DNA of 64,000 bases from Kumtagia sp963839725 (lineage in GTDB: Bacteria > Pseudomonadota > Alphaproteobacteria > Rhizobiales > Rhizobiaceae). The stretch is from NCBI GenBank assembly GCA_963839725.1, contig CAWIWT010000031.1:124001-188000 (forward strand), given 5' to 3'. Positions 8,788 to 17,784 of the stretch are shown in pieces. The first letter of the stretch is position 1; the number at the start of each line of letters is the position of its first letter. The notes under the pieces are model-generated. The model had not been told where the DNA came from. It saw only the letters and a program-made list of their open reading frames with translations, and did not search any database. The position numbers and the translations under genes are program-made.

Positions 8788-11388
8788 ATGGACGTCGTCG
8801 TCGTCGAATCGCCTGCCAAGGCAAAGACAATCAACAAGTACCTCGGCCGCAATTATAAGGTCCTGGCCTCCTATGGACACGTGCGCGACCTGCCGGCCAA
8901 GGACGGCTCGGTGCGTCCGGACGAGGATTTCGCAATGTCCTGGGAGGTGGATGGGCCCTCCTCCAAGCGGCTCGCAGAAATCGCCAAGGCGGTGAAGGAT
9001 GCCGACGGTTTGATTCTCGCCACCGACCCGGATCGCGAGGGTGAGGCCATCTCCTGGCATGTGCTGGAAGTGTTGCGGCAAAAACGCGCCCTCAAGGATA
9101 AGCCGGTGAGCCGGGTCGTTTTTAACGCGATCACCAAGCAGTCCGTGCTGGACGCGATGGCGAAGCCGCGCCAGATCGATGCGCCGCTCGTCGACGCCTA
9201 TCTGGCGCGCCGCGCCCTCGACTATCTCGTCGGCTTCACGCTGTCGCCTGTCCTATGGCGCAAACTGCCGGGCGCCCGCTCGGCCGGACGCGTTCAGTCG
9301 GTGGCCCTGCGGCTCGTCTGCGACCGCGAAGCAGAGATCGAGCGCTTCGTCCGCCAGGAATACTGGCAGATCGCCGCCACACTGGCGACGCCTCGCGCCG
9401 ATACGTTCGAAGCGCGTTTGACCGCCTTCGATGGCAGGAGGCTGCAAAAGCTGGACGTTTCCAACGCAGCACAGGCCAACGCCATCAAGACGATGCTCGA
9501 AGGCGCGCAGTTCCGTGCGCTTTCGGTCGATGCCAAGCCGACCAAGCGTAATCCGGGACCGCCCTTCACGACGTCGACGCTGCAGCAGGCAGCGTCATCG
9601 CGCCTCGGCTTCTCCGCCGTGCGCACCATGCAGATCGCCCAGAGGCTTTATGAAGGCATGGACATTGGCGGCGAGGCTGCGGGTCTCATCACCTATATGC
9701 GAACCGACGGCGTCCAGATGGCTCCGGAAGCGCTGAGCGGCGCACGCGCGTCGATCGTCAAGGAATTCGGCGAACGCTACCTGCCGGAGAAGCCGCGCTA
9801 TTATTCGGCCAAGGCCAAGAATGCGCAGGAGGCGCACGAAGCGATCCGCCCGACCGATTTTTCGCGCACCCCAGCTTCGGTGCGGAAGTATCTCGATGCC
9901 GACCAGGCGCGGCTCTATGAAATGATCTGGAAGCGCGCCATCGCCAGCCAGATGCAGCCGGCGGAGATCGAGCGCACCACGGTCGAGATCGAAGCGATAA
10001 ACGGCAGCCGCACCGCGGGCTTGCGCGCCGTTGGCTCGGTGATCCGTTTCGACGGTTTCATCGCCGCCTACACCGATCAGAAGGAAGACGACGCCCTGGA
10101 TGATGAGGAAGGTGGCCGCCTGCCGGAAATCCGTGCCAACGAGGCGCTGGAGCGCCGGTCGGTACAGGCAACGCAGCACTCGACGGAACCTCCACCGCGC
10201 TATTCGGAAGCCACGCTGATCAAGAAAATGGAAGAGCTCGGCATTGGCCGCCCTTCGACTTACACGGCGATCCTGAAGACGTTGGAAGACCGCGAATACG
10301 TGACGATCGACAAGCGCAGGCTCATTCCGCATTCGCGTGGCAGGCTGCTATCGGCCTTCCTCGAAAACTTCTTCAAGAAGTATGTCGAATACGACTTCAC
10401 CGCCGACCTCGAGGAAAAGCTCGACGAGATTTCAGACGGAAAGCTCGCCTGGAAGGATGTGCTGAAGGACTTCTGGAAGGATTTTTCGGCAGCGATTGGT
10501 GAAACCAAGGATCTGCGCGTCGGCGACGTGTTGGAAGCGCTCAACGAGGAATTGGCGCCGCTGATCTTCCCGCCGCGCGAGGACGGCTCCAATCCGCGTA
10601 TCTGCCAGAAATGCGGCGTCGGAACGCTGTCGCTGCGTCTTGGCAAATACGGCGCCTTCATCGGCTGCTCGAACTATCCCGACTGCAATTACACGCGCCA
10701 GCTCGGCGACGCAGCCAATGGCGAGGGTGAGAACGGCACGGCCGACGACGGCAACAAGGTGCTGGGCAAGGACCCGTACACCAGCGAGGAAATCACGCTG
10801 CGCAAAGGCCGTTTCGGGCCTTATGTCCAGCGCGGTGATAGCAAGGACGCCAAGCGCTCCAGCCTACCCAAGGGTTGGACCGTTGATTCTATGGATCACG
10901 AGAAGGCGCTGGCGCTTCTCTCGCTGCCGCGTGACGTCGGCAAGCATCCCGAGAGCGGCAAGATGATTTCCGCCGGCCTTGGCCGCTATGGCCCGTTCGT
11001 GCTGCATGATGGCAGCTATGCCAATCTCGAAAGCATCGAGGATGTGTTCTCGATCGGCCTCAATCGTGCCGTTACGGTGATTGCCGAAAAGCAGTCCAAG
11101 GGCAAAGCCGGGCGCGGTGGAACGCCGGCGGCGATGAAGGCGCTTGGCGACCATCCGGATGGCGGCGGCTCCGTCACGGTTCGCGATGGGAAATACGGGC
11201 CGTATGTGAATTTCGGCAAGGTCAACGCGACGCTGCCAAAGGGCAAGGACCCGATGTCGGTGACGCTCGACGAAGCGCTGGTGCTGATTGCCGAGCGCGA
11301 AGCCAGGACAGGCGGCGGCAAAAAGACCGCGAGGAAGCCGGCGGCAAGCAAGACGAAAAAGCCGGCCGCGAAGAAAAGGAAGGATTGA
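8788..11388 (+). CDS. topA: DNA topoisomerase I
   Basis: An 866-residue type IA topoisomerase that relaxes negative supercoils. The Toprim domain opens with VVVVESPAKAKTI and has the metal motif DPDREGEAISWH. The active-site tyrosine lies in GLITYMRTDG (about residue 310). PPRYSEATLIKKMEELGIGRPSTYT marks the conserved helical core; only the family pattern is given here. One tetracysteine zinc ribbon (CQKCG...GCSNYPDC) is followed by repeats built on GRYGPFV/GKYGPYV and a lysine-rich tail (TARKPAASKTKKPAAKKRKD), as in other alphaproteobacteria. rnr starts 6 bases after the stop, so the two form an operon. Confidence 0.96.
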   Translation: MDVVVVESPAKAKTINKYLGRNYKVLASYGHVRDLPAKDGSVRPDEDFAMSWEVDGPSSKRLAEIAKAVKDADGLILATDPDREGEAISWHVLEVLRQKRALKDKPVSRVVFNAITKQSVLDAMAKPRQIDAPLVDAYLARRALDYLVGFTLSPVLWRKLPGARSAGRVQSVALRLVCDREAEIERFVRQEYWQIAATLATPRADTFEARLTAFDGRRLQKLDVSNAAQANAIKTMLEGAQFRALSVDAKPTKRNPGPPFTTSTLQQAASSRLGFSAVRTMQIAQRLYEGMDIGGEAAGLITYMRTDGVQMAPEALSGARASIVKEFGERYLPEKPRYYSAKAKNAQEAHEAIRPTDFSRTPASVRKYLDADQARLYEMIWKRAIASQMQPAEIERTTVEIEAINGSRTAGLRAVGSVIRFDGFIAAYTDQKEDDALDDEEGGRLPEIRANEALERRSVQATQHSTEPPPRYSEATLIKKMEELGIGRPSTYTAILKTLEDREYVTIDKRRLIPHSRGRLLSAFLENFFKKYVEYDFTADLEEKLDEISDGKLAWKDVLKDFWKDFSAAIGETKDLRVGDVLEALNEELAPLIFPPREDGSNPRICQKCGVGTLSLRLGKYGAFIGCSNYPDCNYTRQLGDAANGEGENGTADDGNKVLGKDPYTSEEITLRKGRFGPYVQRGDSKDAKRSSLPKGWTVDSMDHEKALALLSLPRDVGKHPESGKMISAGLGRYGPFVLHDGSYANLESIEDVFSIGLNRAVTVIAEKQSKGKAGRGGTPAAMKALGDHPDGGGSVTVRDGKYGPYVNFGKVNATLPKGKDPMSVTLDEALVLIAEREARTGGGKKTARKPAASKTKKPAAKKRKD

Positions 11389-11394
11389 GCCCGA

Positions 11395-13716
11395 TTGGCG
11401 AAAAAACCGTCTCCGCCAAGGGATGAACGGGGCAGCCCCGCCTTCGGGCCGGGCGCGCATCCAAGGACGGCGGGCGACTTCCGTCCGAGCCGCGAGGAAC
11501 TGCTCGCCTATATCGAGGAAAATCCCGACCGGAGCGGCAAGCGCGATCTGGCGCGGGCGTTTTCGCTGAAAGGCGCCGACCGCGTCTGGCTGAAGGACAC
11601 GCTGACCGATCTCCATGATGAGGGACTGGTCGAAAAGGACCGCAAGCGGCTGAAGCGTCCGGGCACCCTGCCCCATGTGGCAGTGCTCGACATTTTCTCG
11701 CGCGACGCCGACGGCACGCTGCTGGCGCGGCCAGCGGAGGGCGATGCGTTCGACACGCCGGTGGTCGTCGCCATCAAGACCGCAAAAGCTGGGCGTGGCC
11801 CTGCGCCTGGCGTCGGCGACCGCGTGCTCGCCAAGACCTTCCGCAACGAGGATCGATCCGGCCCCGCCTACACCGGCCGCGTGATGAAGGTGTTCGAAAA
11901 GCGTGCGAACACCGCGCTCGGCGTGTTCCGCGCGATTGTTGGCGGCGCGTTCCGTGTCATCCCGGTCGAGCGTGGCAAACCGGAATTCGAGGTGCCCGAC
12001 GAATTCCGCAACGGCGCCCGCGAAGGCGATCTTGTCGAGGTCGAGACCGGCCGTTCCACACGCTACGGCCTGCCGCAGGCAAAAATCGTCACCGTGGTGG
12101 GGTCGCTGGCCAGCGAAAAGGCGGTCTCGATGATCGCCATTCACGCCCATGGCATCCCGCATGTCTTTCCGAGGGAAGTCCTTGCCGAGGCGGAAGACGC
12201 GAAGCCAGCCGGTATGGAGGGCCGTGAGGACTGGCGCAGCCTGCCGCTGGTTACGATTGATCCGGCGGATGCGAAGGACCATGACGATGCCGTGCATGCG
12301 ACACCGGACACCGATCCGGCGAACCCCGGCGGTGTGATCGCAACGGTCGCCATCGCCGATGTCGCAGCCTATGTGCGCTCCGGCTCGGCATTGGACCGCG
12401 AGGCACTTAACCGCGGCAACTCGGTTTATTTCCCCGACCGCGTCGTCCCGATGCTGCCGGAGCGCATCTCCAACGATCTCTGCTCGCTGAAGGAAGGCGT
12501 GGACCGCCCGGCGCTCGCCGTCCGCATGACCTTCTCCGCCGACGGCCGCAAGCTGCGCCACACGTTTCACCGCGTGATGATGCGCTCGGTCGCCCGCCTC
12601 GCCTATCCGCAGGCGCAGGCGGCGATTGACGGCAGGCCGGACGAGCGCACAGCGCCGATCCTCGACACGGTCCTGAAGCCGTTGTGGGATGGCTATGCAG
12701 TGCTGAAACGCGGCCGCGACAAGCGTCAGCCGCTCGACCTCGATCTGCCCGAGCGCAAGATCCTGTTGAAGCCGGACGGCACGGTCGATCGCGTCATCGT
12801 GCCCGAACGCCTGGAAGCGCATCGGTTGATCGAGGAATTCATGATTCAGGCGAATGTCGCGGCGGCGGAGACGCTGGAGGCCAAGCGGCAATCGCTGGTC
12901 TATCGCGTCCATGACTTACCGTCGCTTGCCAAGCAGGAGTTGCTGCGCGAGTTCCTGCACTCCATCGGCATTTCGCTGGCGCGCGGCGCGGAACTGCGCA
13001 CGTCGAACTTCAACAGCATTCTCGATCGCGTCCGCGACGGCGAACATGAAGCGCTGGTCAATGAGGTCGTGCTGCGCACCCAGAGCCAGGCGGTCTATTC
13101 GCCCGATAATCTGGGCCATTTTGGGCTCAATCTGCGCCGCTACGCGCACTTCACCTCGCCGATCCGCCGCTACGCCGACCTGATCGTGCATCGCGCGCTG
13201 ATTTCGGCGCTTTCCCTTGGCAAGGACGGACTGACGCCGGGCGAGGAAGCTCGACTCGATGACATCTCCGGGCTGATTTCGTCCACCGAACGCCGTGCGA
13301 TGGCGGCGGAGCGCGAAACCGTCGACCGGCTGATTGCCGCCCACCTCGCCGAGCGCATCAATGGCGAATTCGATGGCCGTGTCTCGGGCGTGACCAAAGC
13401 GGGACTATTTGTCCAATTGCCGCAGTTCGGCACAGATGGCTTTGTGCCCGTCGCAACTCTCGACGGCGATTACTATGTATTCGACGAGACGGCGCGGGCT
13501 TTGGTCGGTGAACGTACCGGCAAGGGCTTTCAGCTGGCCGATGCCGTGCTGGTCAAGCTAGTCGACGTTGCACCGCTTGCGGGTGCGCTGCGCTTCGAAA
13601 TGCTCAGCGAGCCAAAACCACTGCCGGGCGTCAAGCGTTCGTTCCATAAGGCGAAGTCGCGCATGATTCGCGCCCGCGCCTCGAAGCCTCGACCCGGCCC
13701 GCGTGGCAGGAGATGA
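11395..13716 (+). CDS. rnr: Ribonuclease R
   Basis: A 773-residue 3'-5' exoribonuclease of the RNB family that degrades structured RNA. A winged-helix N-terminus and cold-shock domains lead into the catalytic RNB domain with the acidic cluster LVTIDPADAKDHDDAVHA (about residues 285-302). YAHFTSPIRRYADLIVHRAL closes the RNB core, and a C-terminal S1 domain reads GRVSGVTKAGLFVQL. The tail is very basic. The start is a TTG at 11395 with AAGGAAGGA about a dozen bases upstream inside topA. The stop overlaps the DUF983 ATG (ATGA). Confidence 0.95.
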   Translation: MAKKPSPPRDERGSPAFGPGAHPRTAGDFRPSREELLAYIEENPDRSGKRDLARAFSLKGADRVWLKDTLTDLHDEGLVEKDRKRLKRPGTLPHVAVLDIFSRDADGTLLARPAEGDAFDTPVVVAIKTAKAGRGPAPGVGDRVLAKTFRNEDRSGPAYTGRVMKVFEKRANTALGVFRAIVGGAFRVIPVERGKPEFEVPDEFRNGAREGDLVEVETGRSTRYGLPQAKIVTVVGSLASEKAVSMIAIHAHGIPHVFPREVLAEAEDAKPAGMEGREDWRSLPLVTIDPADAKDHDDAVHATPDTDPANPGGVIATVAIADVAAYVRSGSALDREALNRGNSVYFPDRVVPMLPERISNDLCSLKEGVDRPALAVRMTFSADGRKLRHTFHRVMMRSVARLAYPQAQAAIDGRPDERTAPILDTVLKPLWDGYAVLKRGRDKRQPLDLDLPERKILLKPDGTVDRVIVPERLEAHRLIEEFMIQANVAAAETLEAKRQSLVYRVHDLPSLAKQELLREFLHSIGISLARGAELRTSNFNSILDRVRDGEHEALVNEVVLRTQSQAVYSPDNLGHFGLNLRRYAHFTSPIRRYADLIVHRALISALSLGKDGLTPGEEARLDDISGLISSTERRAMAAERETVDRLIAAHLAERINGEFDGRVSGVTKAGLFVQLPQFGTDGFVPVATLDGDYYVFDETARALVGERTGKGFQLADAVLVKLVDVAPLAGALRFEMLSEPKPLPGVKRSFHKAKSRMIRARASKPRPGPRGRR

Positions 13717-14171
13717 CGATGCAAGAGCAGATTTTTGGACAAGAGCAGGTTTTCGGCGGGGAGAACCATACCGGACGCGTCGCGCGACCGCTATGGACGG
13801 CGATCAAGCGTGGTTTCATGTGCCGCTGCCCTAACTGCGGCGAAGGCCGCCTGTTCAAGTCGTTCCTGAAGACCGCCGACAGTTGCGAGCGCTGCGGTGA
13901 GGAAATGCACCATCATCGCGCCGACGACCTGCCGGCCTATCTGGTGGTTGTCATCGTCGGACACATCATCGTCGGCGCTTTCATGGGCGTCGAGGCGACC
14001 AGCACGCTCTCCACCTGGCAGCATCTGGCGATCTGGGTTCCACTCACGATCATTTCGGCTCTTGCCCTGCTAAGGCCGACCAAGGGCGCTGTCGTGGGAT
14101 TGCAATGGGCGCTCTATATGCATGGCTTCGGCGGCGAAGACGATCCTGTCGAAAGCCATCCCGAGGCGTGA
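13713..14171 (+). CDS. DUF983 zinc-ribbon membrane protein
   Basis: A 152-residue protein with a cytoplasmic zinc ribbon (MCRCPNCGEG near residue 30 and CERCGEEM about 25 residues later) followed by two membrane helices (about residues 72-92 and 102-122). This is the DUF983 architecture found throughout Alphaproteobacteria; a role near cytochrome oxidase assembly has been suggested for some, but none is proven. The ATG at 13713 overlaps the rnr stop by four bases; an internal ATG at 13719 is an alternative. It is the last gene of the topA-rnr unit. Confidence 0.88.
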   Translation: MTMQEQIFGQEQVFGGENHTGRVARPLWTAIKRGFMCRCPNCGEGRLFKSFLKTADSCERCGEEMHHHRADDLPAYLVVVIVGHIIVGAFMGVEATSTLSTWQHLAIWVPLTIISALALLRPTKGAVVGLQWALYMHGFGGEDDPVESHPEA

Positions 14172-14184
14172 CGCGCACCGCCAC

Positions 14185-14309
14185 TTTACCCTCCCCTTGT
14201 TGAGAGGGTCGACGCGAAGCGTCGGGGTGGGGGTATGATAGAAATTGTCGAACGAGCAACCCCCACCCCGTGCCTGCGGCACGACCCTCCCCACAAGGGG
14301 GAGGGTAAA
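14185..14309. repeat. Intergenic palindromic repeat (about 125 bp)
   Basis: The left arm 14185-14234 and right arm 14259-14309 are imperfect inverted copies. The left runs from TTTACCCTCCCCTTGTTGAG into GTCGGGGTGGGGGT; the right is its reverse complement, from ACCCCCACCCCGTG to ACAAGGGGGAGGGTAAA. It would fold into a long GC-rich hairpin. This sequence type is widespread between rhizobial genes. It may also end transcription of the topA-rnr-DUF983 unit. Confidence 0.85.
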
Positions 14310-14346
14310 GCCTTCCATCGCTGTCGGCTCTTCGCTAAGGGAAAGC

Positions 14347-15084
14347 ATGGACGGCATGACCCGGACTGAAATCGACAAGGTTGAATCGCGTGACATGGCG
14401 CTCGGCAAAGGTCCGTTGCGTCCGCGCGACGCCGCGACCTTGATGCTGCTCGACCGACGCGGGGATGAAACCCTTGTGCTGATGGGCAAGCGCCACGCCA
14501 AGCACGTTTTCATGCCTGGCAAGTTTGTCTTTCCGGGCGGCAGGACGGACCCTGACGACAGCCGCATTGCAGTTGCCAGCGACTTGCATCCGGACGAGGA
14601 GGCAAAAATCGCCGCATCAGGGCGTCTCAGTGCGGCCCGCGCCCGTGCAATAGCGCTTTCAGCGATCCGCGAGACTTATGAGGAAGCGGGGCTGCTGATC
14701 GGCCGCCCAGCCACTTTCGAGACCGCAAGGCCGAGTTGGAGTGGCTTCGCGAGGCATGGCGTCTCCCCTTCCCTCGAAGGCTTGCGCTATGTCGCCCGCG
14801 CGATAACTCCGCCCGGCCGCACCCGGCGCTTCGACACACGCTTCTTTGCGGCGTGGCGAAGCAGCGTGGCTGTCGAGTTGCCGGCTGGAGGACCGCACAA
14901 GGAACTGGAAGAACTGGTCTGGCTGCCGCTGGCAGAGGCCAAGAAGGCGGACATTCCGGGCATCACCCGCACGATCCTCGAAGAACTGGAACAGCGGCTC
15001 GCCTTCGACCCGCTACTCCGTCCTGGCGGCGCGGTGCCCTTCTATCGAATGGTCCGCAACCGCTTCATCCGCGATCTCCTTTAG
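14347..15084 (+). CDS. NUDIX hydrolase
   Basis: A 245-residue protein with a split NUDIX box. GKFVFPGGRTDPDD starts the fold, and the helix AIALSAIRETYEEAGLLIG (about residues 102-120) supplies the R-E-x-x-E-E-x-G core. An insertion between the glycines and the REx helix places it with NUDT19/coenzyme A-type NUDIX enzymes rather than MutT. The substrate is unknown. The start ATG 14347 follows AAGGGAAAGC; a longer frame would translate the upstream palindrome. The TAG stop at 15082-15084 is formed by the first bases of repeat R1 copy 1, so the element sits exactly at the gene end. Confidence 0.85.
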   Translation: MDGMTRTEIDKVESRDMALGKGPLRPRDAATLMLLDRRGDETLVLMGKRHAKHVFMPGKFVFPGGRTDPDDSRIAVASDLHPDEEAKIAASGRLSAARARAIALSAIRETYEEAGLLIGRPATFETARPSWSGFARHGVSPSLEGLRYVARAITPPGRTRRFDTRFFAAWRSSVAVELPAGGPHKELEELVWLPLAEAKKADIPGITRTILEELEQRLAFDPLLRPGGAVPFYRMVRNRFIRDLL

Positions 15085-15447
15085 GGTCAGGAGCTGTTAA
15101 TATGATCGAAATGGCGCCTGAAACGGCAAACAGATGCCAGGAGAAGCGCGAGGGGCGGGGTTTATCCCCCGGCCGAGCGGTTCGACGCCGCAGGTCGCAG
15201 CCGTTTCGGCGTCCTTCGGATGTGGTCCATCTGCCCGGCTACAGCGCATGTCCCGCGCTGATGCATGTCAGCGCGAAAGGAACATGCGCCACCCGAAATG
15301 CCGGAGTGTCCCTTGCGCGTTCGGCGAACGCGCGGCGCTCCGGTGTCGCGAAGACTTGAAAGCCGAAAGGCTTCCTGCGCCTTCGCTCCGCGTATCCGCA
15401 CAGATGGCCTCACACCATTTCGACCAGATTAGCAGCTCCTGACCCTA
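15082..15447 (+). mobile_element. MITE-like element R1, copy 1, carrying a nested insert
   Basis: A 366-bp element bounded by TA dinucleotides. The left end TAGGGTCAGGAGCTGTTAAT and the inverted right end match each other over about 33 bases with three mismatches. The body matches R1 copy 2 (47523-47789) in reverse orientation, except for an extra segment at 15243-15344. No transposase is encoded. Short frames inside it, such as one beginning MRPSVRIRGAKAQEAF, recur in copy 2 and are repeat-borne, not genes. It separates the NUDIX gene, whose stop it forms, from the MFS gene. Confidence 0.88.
15243..15344. repeat. Nested 102-bp insert in R1 copy 1
   Basis: This segment is absent from R1 copy 2, where three bases (TTT in the same orientation) stand in its place. 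It contains a local palindrome (GCGCTGATGCATGTCAGCGC) and is GC-rich. It could be a second palindromic repeat unit that landed in the element, or an ancestral part lost from copy 2; two copies cannot tell these apart. Confidence 0.7.
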
Positions 15448-15469
15448 GTTCCCCAACAGCAGTTCCGAC

Positions 15470-16657
15470 ATGACCGGAAACGTCCCAACCCAAGACGATC
15501 ACGCGCCGGTGCACTGGCTGGCCATCACCGCCGCGATTGCTTCGATCAGCGTCGTGGGCATCGCCATTGGGCTTGGCATGCCGCTACTCAGCGTGATCCT
15601 TGAGCGACAGGGCTATTCCGCCAGCCTGATCGGCCTGAACACAGCAGTGGCCGGCCTTGCCTCGATTGCCGGCGCGCCGATGGCGACACCTCTGGCAGTG
15701 CGGTTCGGCACTGTCTGGACGATGATGGCGATGATCATCCTTGGGGCGTTCGCCTTTGTCGGCTTCTATTTCGCCACGGCCTTCTGGATGTGGTTTCCGC
15801 TTCGCGTTCTGCTCCACATGGCGCTGACCGTCCTCTTCATCCTGTCGGAGTTCTGGATCTCGTCATCTGCGCCGCCGCACAAGCGCGGCTTTGTACTTGG
15901 CATCTATGCCACCGTGCTTTCGCTCGGCTTCGCGCTGGGGCCTTACCTTTTCGCCCGCATCGGCAGCAGCGGATTCGCACCGTTCGGCACGGTTTTCGTG
16001 CTCGTGATGTTCGCGTTGGTGCCGGTGATCGCCGCCTGGCGCGAAAGCCCGATCATTCAGGTCAACGACGAGGGCGGCCACCATTTCCTGCGTTATGTGT
16101 GGCTGGTGCCGACCGCGACAGCGGCTGTGCTGGTGTTTGGTGCCGTGGAGACCGGCGGCTTCGCGCTGTTCCCCGTCTATGGCGCGCGCAGCGGCTATTC
16201 CGAGGCTGACGCTGCCCTGCTGCTGACAATGATCGGCCTGGGCAATGTACTGATGCAGATACCGATCGGCATGCTGAGCGACCGCGTGCCCGATCGCCGC
16301 TACCTGCTGCTCGCCTGCGCGACGGTCGGCTTCGTCGGCATGCTCGTGTTGCCCTATGTCGTAACCAATTGGCACGCCATGGCCGCTGTTCTGTTCCTGT
16401 GGGGCGGCGTGGTCGCGGCGCTCTACACGATCGGCCTGGCGCATCTTGGCGCACGGCTTTCCGGACACGAACTCGCCAATGCCAACGCGGCCTTCGTGTT
16501 GTGCTACGGGCTGGGCATGGTGCTTGGCCCGCAAATGATCGGCATCGGCATGGACCTGTTTGGCAAGGAGGGGTTCGCCGGCGCGCTGGCCCTGCTCTTC
16601 CTGCTCTACATCGTGCTGGCGATCAGCCGCATTGCCACATTCCGCGGCCGCTCTTGA
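15470..16657 (+). CDS. MFS transporter
   Basis: A 395-residue protein with about 12 membrane helices. The loop 2-3 region MATPLAVRFGT and the later MLSDRVPDRR match the MFS G-x-x-x-D-R-x-G-R-R-like loop. The overall pattern resembles the YcaD-type branch of putative exporters. No substrate can be inferred. The ATG at 15470 lies 23 bases beyond repeat R1, so its native upstream region has been replaced by or separated from the element. The frame is complete. Confidence 0.85.
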   Translation: MTGNVPTQDDHAPVHWLAITAAIASISVVGIAIGLGMPLLSVILERQGYSASLIGLNTAVAGLASIAGAPMATPLAVRFGTVWTMMAMIILGAFAFVGFYFATAFWMWFPLRVLLHMALTVLFILSEFWISSSAPPHKRGFVLGIYATVLSLGFALGPYLFARIGSSGFAPFGTVFVLVMFALVPVIAAWRESPIIQVNDEGGHHFLRYVWLVPTATAAVLVFGAVETGGFALFPVYGARSGYSEADAALLLTMIGLGNVLMQIPIGMLSDRVPDRRYLLLACATVGFVGMLVLPYVVTNWHAMAAVLFLWGGVVAALYTIGLAHLGARLSGHELANANAAFVLCYGLGMVLGPQMIGIGMDLFGKEGFAGALALLFLLYIVLAISRIATFRGRS

Positions 16658-16755
16658 CTTTCGCGCGCTGATCTTTATGTGTCGCGCCAGATTTCCGCGC
16701 CGGGGTACCGTCCCCTCAGAGGCGGTTTAACCCAGACAGTCGAACGGAATGCACC

Positions 16756-16923
16756 ATGGCAAAAGCCGCGAATATCAAGATCAAGTTGCTCTCGACCGCC
16801 GATACAGGCTTCTTCTACGTGACGAGCAAGAACAGCCGCACCAAGACCGAGAAGCTCTCGTTCCGCAAGTACGATCCGGTTGCGAAGAAGCACGTCGAGT
16901 TCAAAGAAACCAAGATCAAGTAA
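16756..16923 (+). CDS. rpmG: 50S ribosomal protein L33
   Basis: A 55-residue protein beginning MAKAANIKIKLLSTADTGFF and ending KKHVEFKETKIK, a clear bL33 of the cysteine-free type (no CxxC pairs), so it does not bind zinc. It is part of the large ribosomal subunit near the E site. It stands alone, as is usual in Rhizobiales, and is followed by an intrinsic terminator. Confidence 0.97.
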   Translation: MAKAANIKIKLLSTADTGFFYVTSKNSRTKTEKLSFRKYDPVAKKHVEFKETKIK

Positions 16924-16952
16924 TAATCTTCACTCCTCGAAGGCCTCGACCG

Positions 16953-16980
16953 AAGCCGCCGCAAGGCGGCTTTTGTTTTT
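16953..16980 (+). terminator. Rho-independent terminator after rpmG
   Basis: An eight-base stem AAGCCGCC/GGCGGCTT with loop GCAA is followed by TTGTTTTT. It sits 29 bases past the rpmG stop. Confidence 0.9.
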
Positions 16981-16995
16981 GGCACTGCGAACCTT

Positions 16996-17100
16996 ACAGA
17001 GCCGCGCGTCCTTTCGGACGCGCAAAGGACGCTGTATCTCTTAGAAACTACGCATCGCGCTTTCCGAAAATCGATTCCGATTTTCAGGCCCATACGGTAG
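16996..17100. repeat. Rhizobial palindromic intergenic repeat
   Basis: It begins with a perfect eight-base inverted repeat around TTTC, continues through AAAGGACGCTGTA, and ends in a partial second palindrome. This arrangement is one I know from many rhizobial intergenic regions. Confidence 0.6.
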
Positions 17101-17594
17101 GCGCAACCTGCTCTTTTCAAACGGGAAATAGGGGCCGGCCGGCATCTGGCAGCGGTACGAGGAGGCCACTATGTGCCAGCGCCGGCCGGCCGACCCCACG
17201 GACCCAGGAGATGCGGCGGACCTGAGCATCATGGGGTATCTGTCAAAGCCAAACCAACCGCATGTAGATCAGTGCGCTTTCGGCTCCGTCAAAAGATCGT
17301 TGCGTAATAATACTGCAAAATCAACCATTTCTTAACCAAATTAGGCCGATTACCGAAGTTAAGGTAAACCCGAAACCATCGTTGTCGGGGAAAGCCGGAC
17401 ACAAAGTGTCGAAACTACTACGAAGGTATCCGCGATGCGCCTCGCAGACCAGATACATGCAGGCCCAATCCATTCGCAAAAAATGTGTAGTGGTTTTGGG
17501 GCAACGACATGCGTGAAAACCAGAGCTAAAGCCTGTTGCAATTGACCGGTTCAGCCAAGGCGTTGAGGACCTGGTGAACAACATCTCCGCCGTG

Positions 17595-17646
17595 TCATCC
17601 CGGCTCTGCCCTCTCTGCCCTCGCTGCGCTCGGTTGGCCGGGATGA
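17595..17646. repeat. Inverted repeat TCATCCCGGC...GCCGGGATGA
   Basis: A perfect ten-base inverted repeat with a 32-base spacer rich in CTCTGCC. It lies between the pleD stop and the rpmG side and could act as a terminator-like hairpin on either strand. Confidence 0.6.
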
Positions 17647-17784
17647 CGCCATCGGAATGCCCGGGACCAATCGTCACCGTGCAGAGTTGATGATGCCGTT
17701 GGCCTGGATACGATAAAACGCGACCTGCTTTAAAACCAGAGCGGGCGCATCCCAATTCGAGCGACAGACTTTGGAGCGTTGAAA

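Larger units (their letters stand above)
16924..17784. other. Gene-free stretch with palindromic repeats
   Basis: About 860 bases with no supported gene. After the rpmG terminator come three palindromic pieces. The first is a rhizobial-type repeat near 16996-17100 (GCGCGTCCTTTCGGACGCGC followed by a partial AAAATCGATTCCGATTTT palindrome). The second is a GGCCGGCCGGC/GCCGGCCGGCC inverted pair at about 17128-17192. The third is a TCATCCCGGC...GCCGGGATGA pair at 17595-17646. The AT-rich stretch 17300-17345 could hold a promoter, but no gene follows on the plus strand. Confidence 0.6.

Noticed and set aside
10864..12912. A 682-codon minus-strand frame across topA and rnr
   Set aside because: It is antisense to two clear genes, consists of Arg/His/Ala-rich text with no family features, and follows from high GC in third codon positions.
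15134..15442. Short frames inside R1 copy 1 as genes
   Set aside because: They recur in R1 copy 2 with changes that shift or interrupt them and have no ribosome-binding sites; they are repeat sequence.
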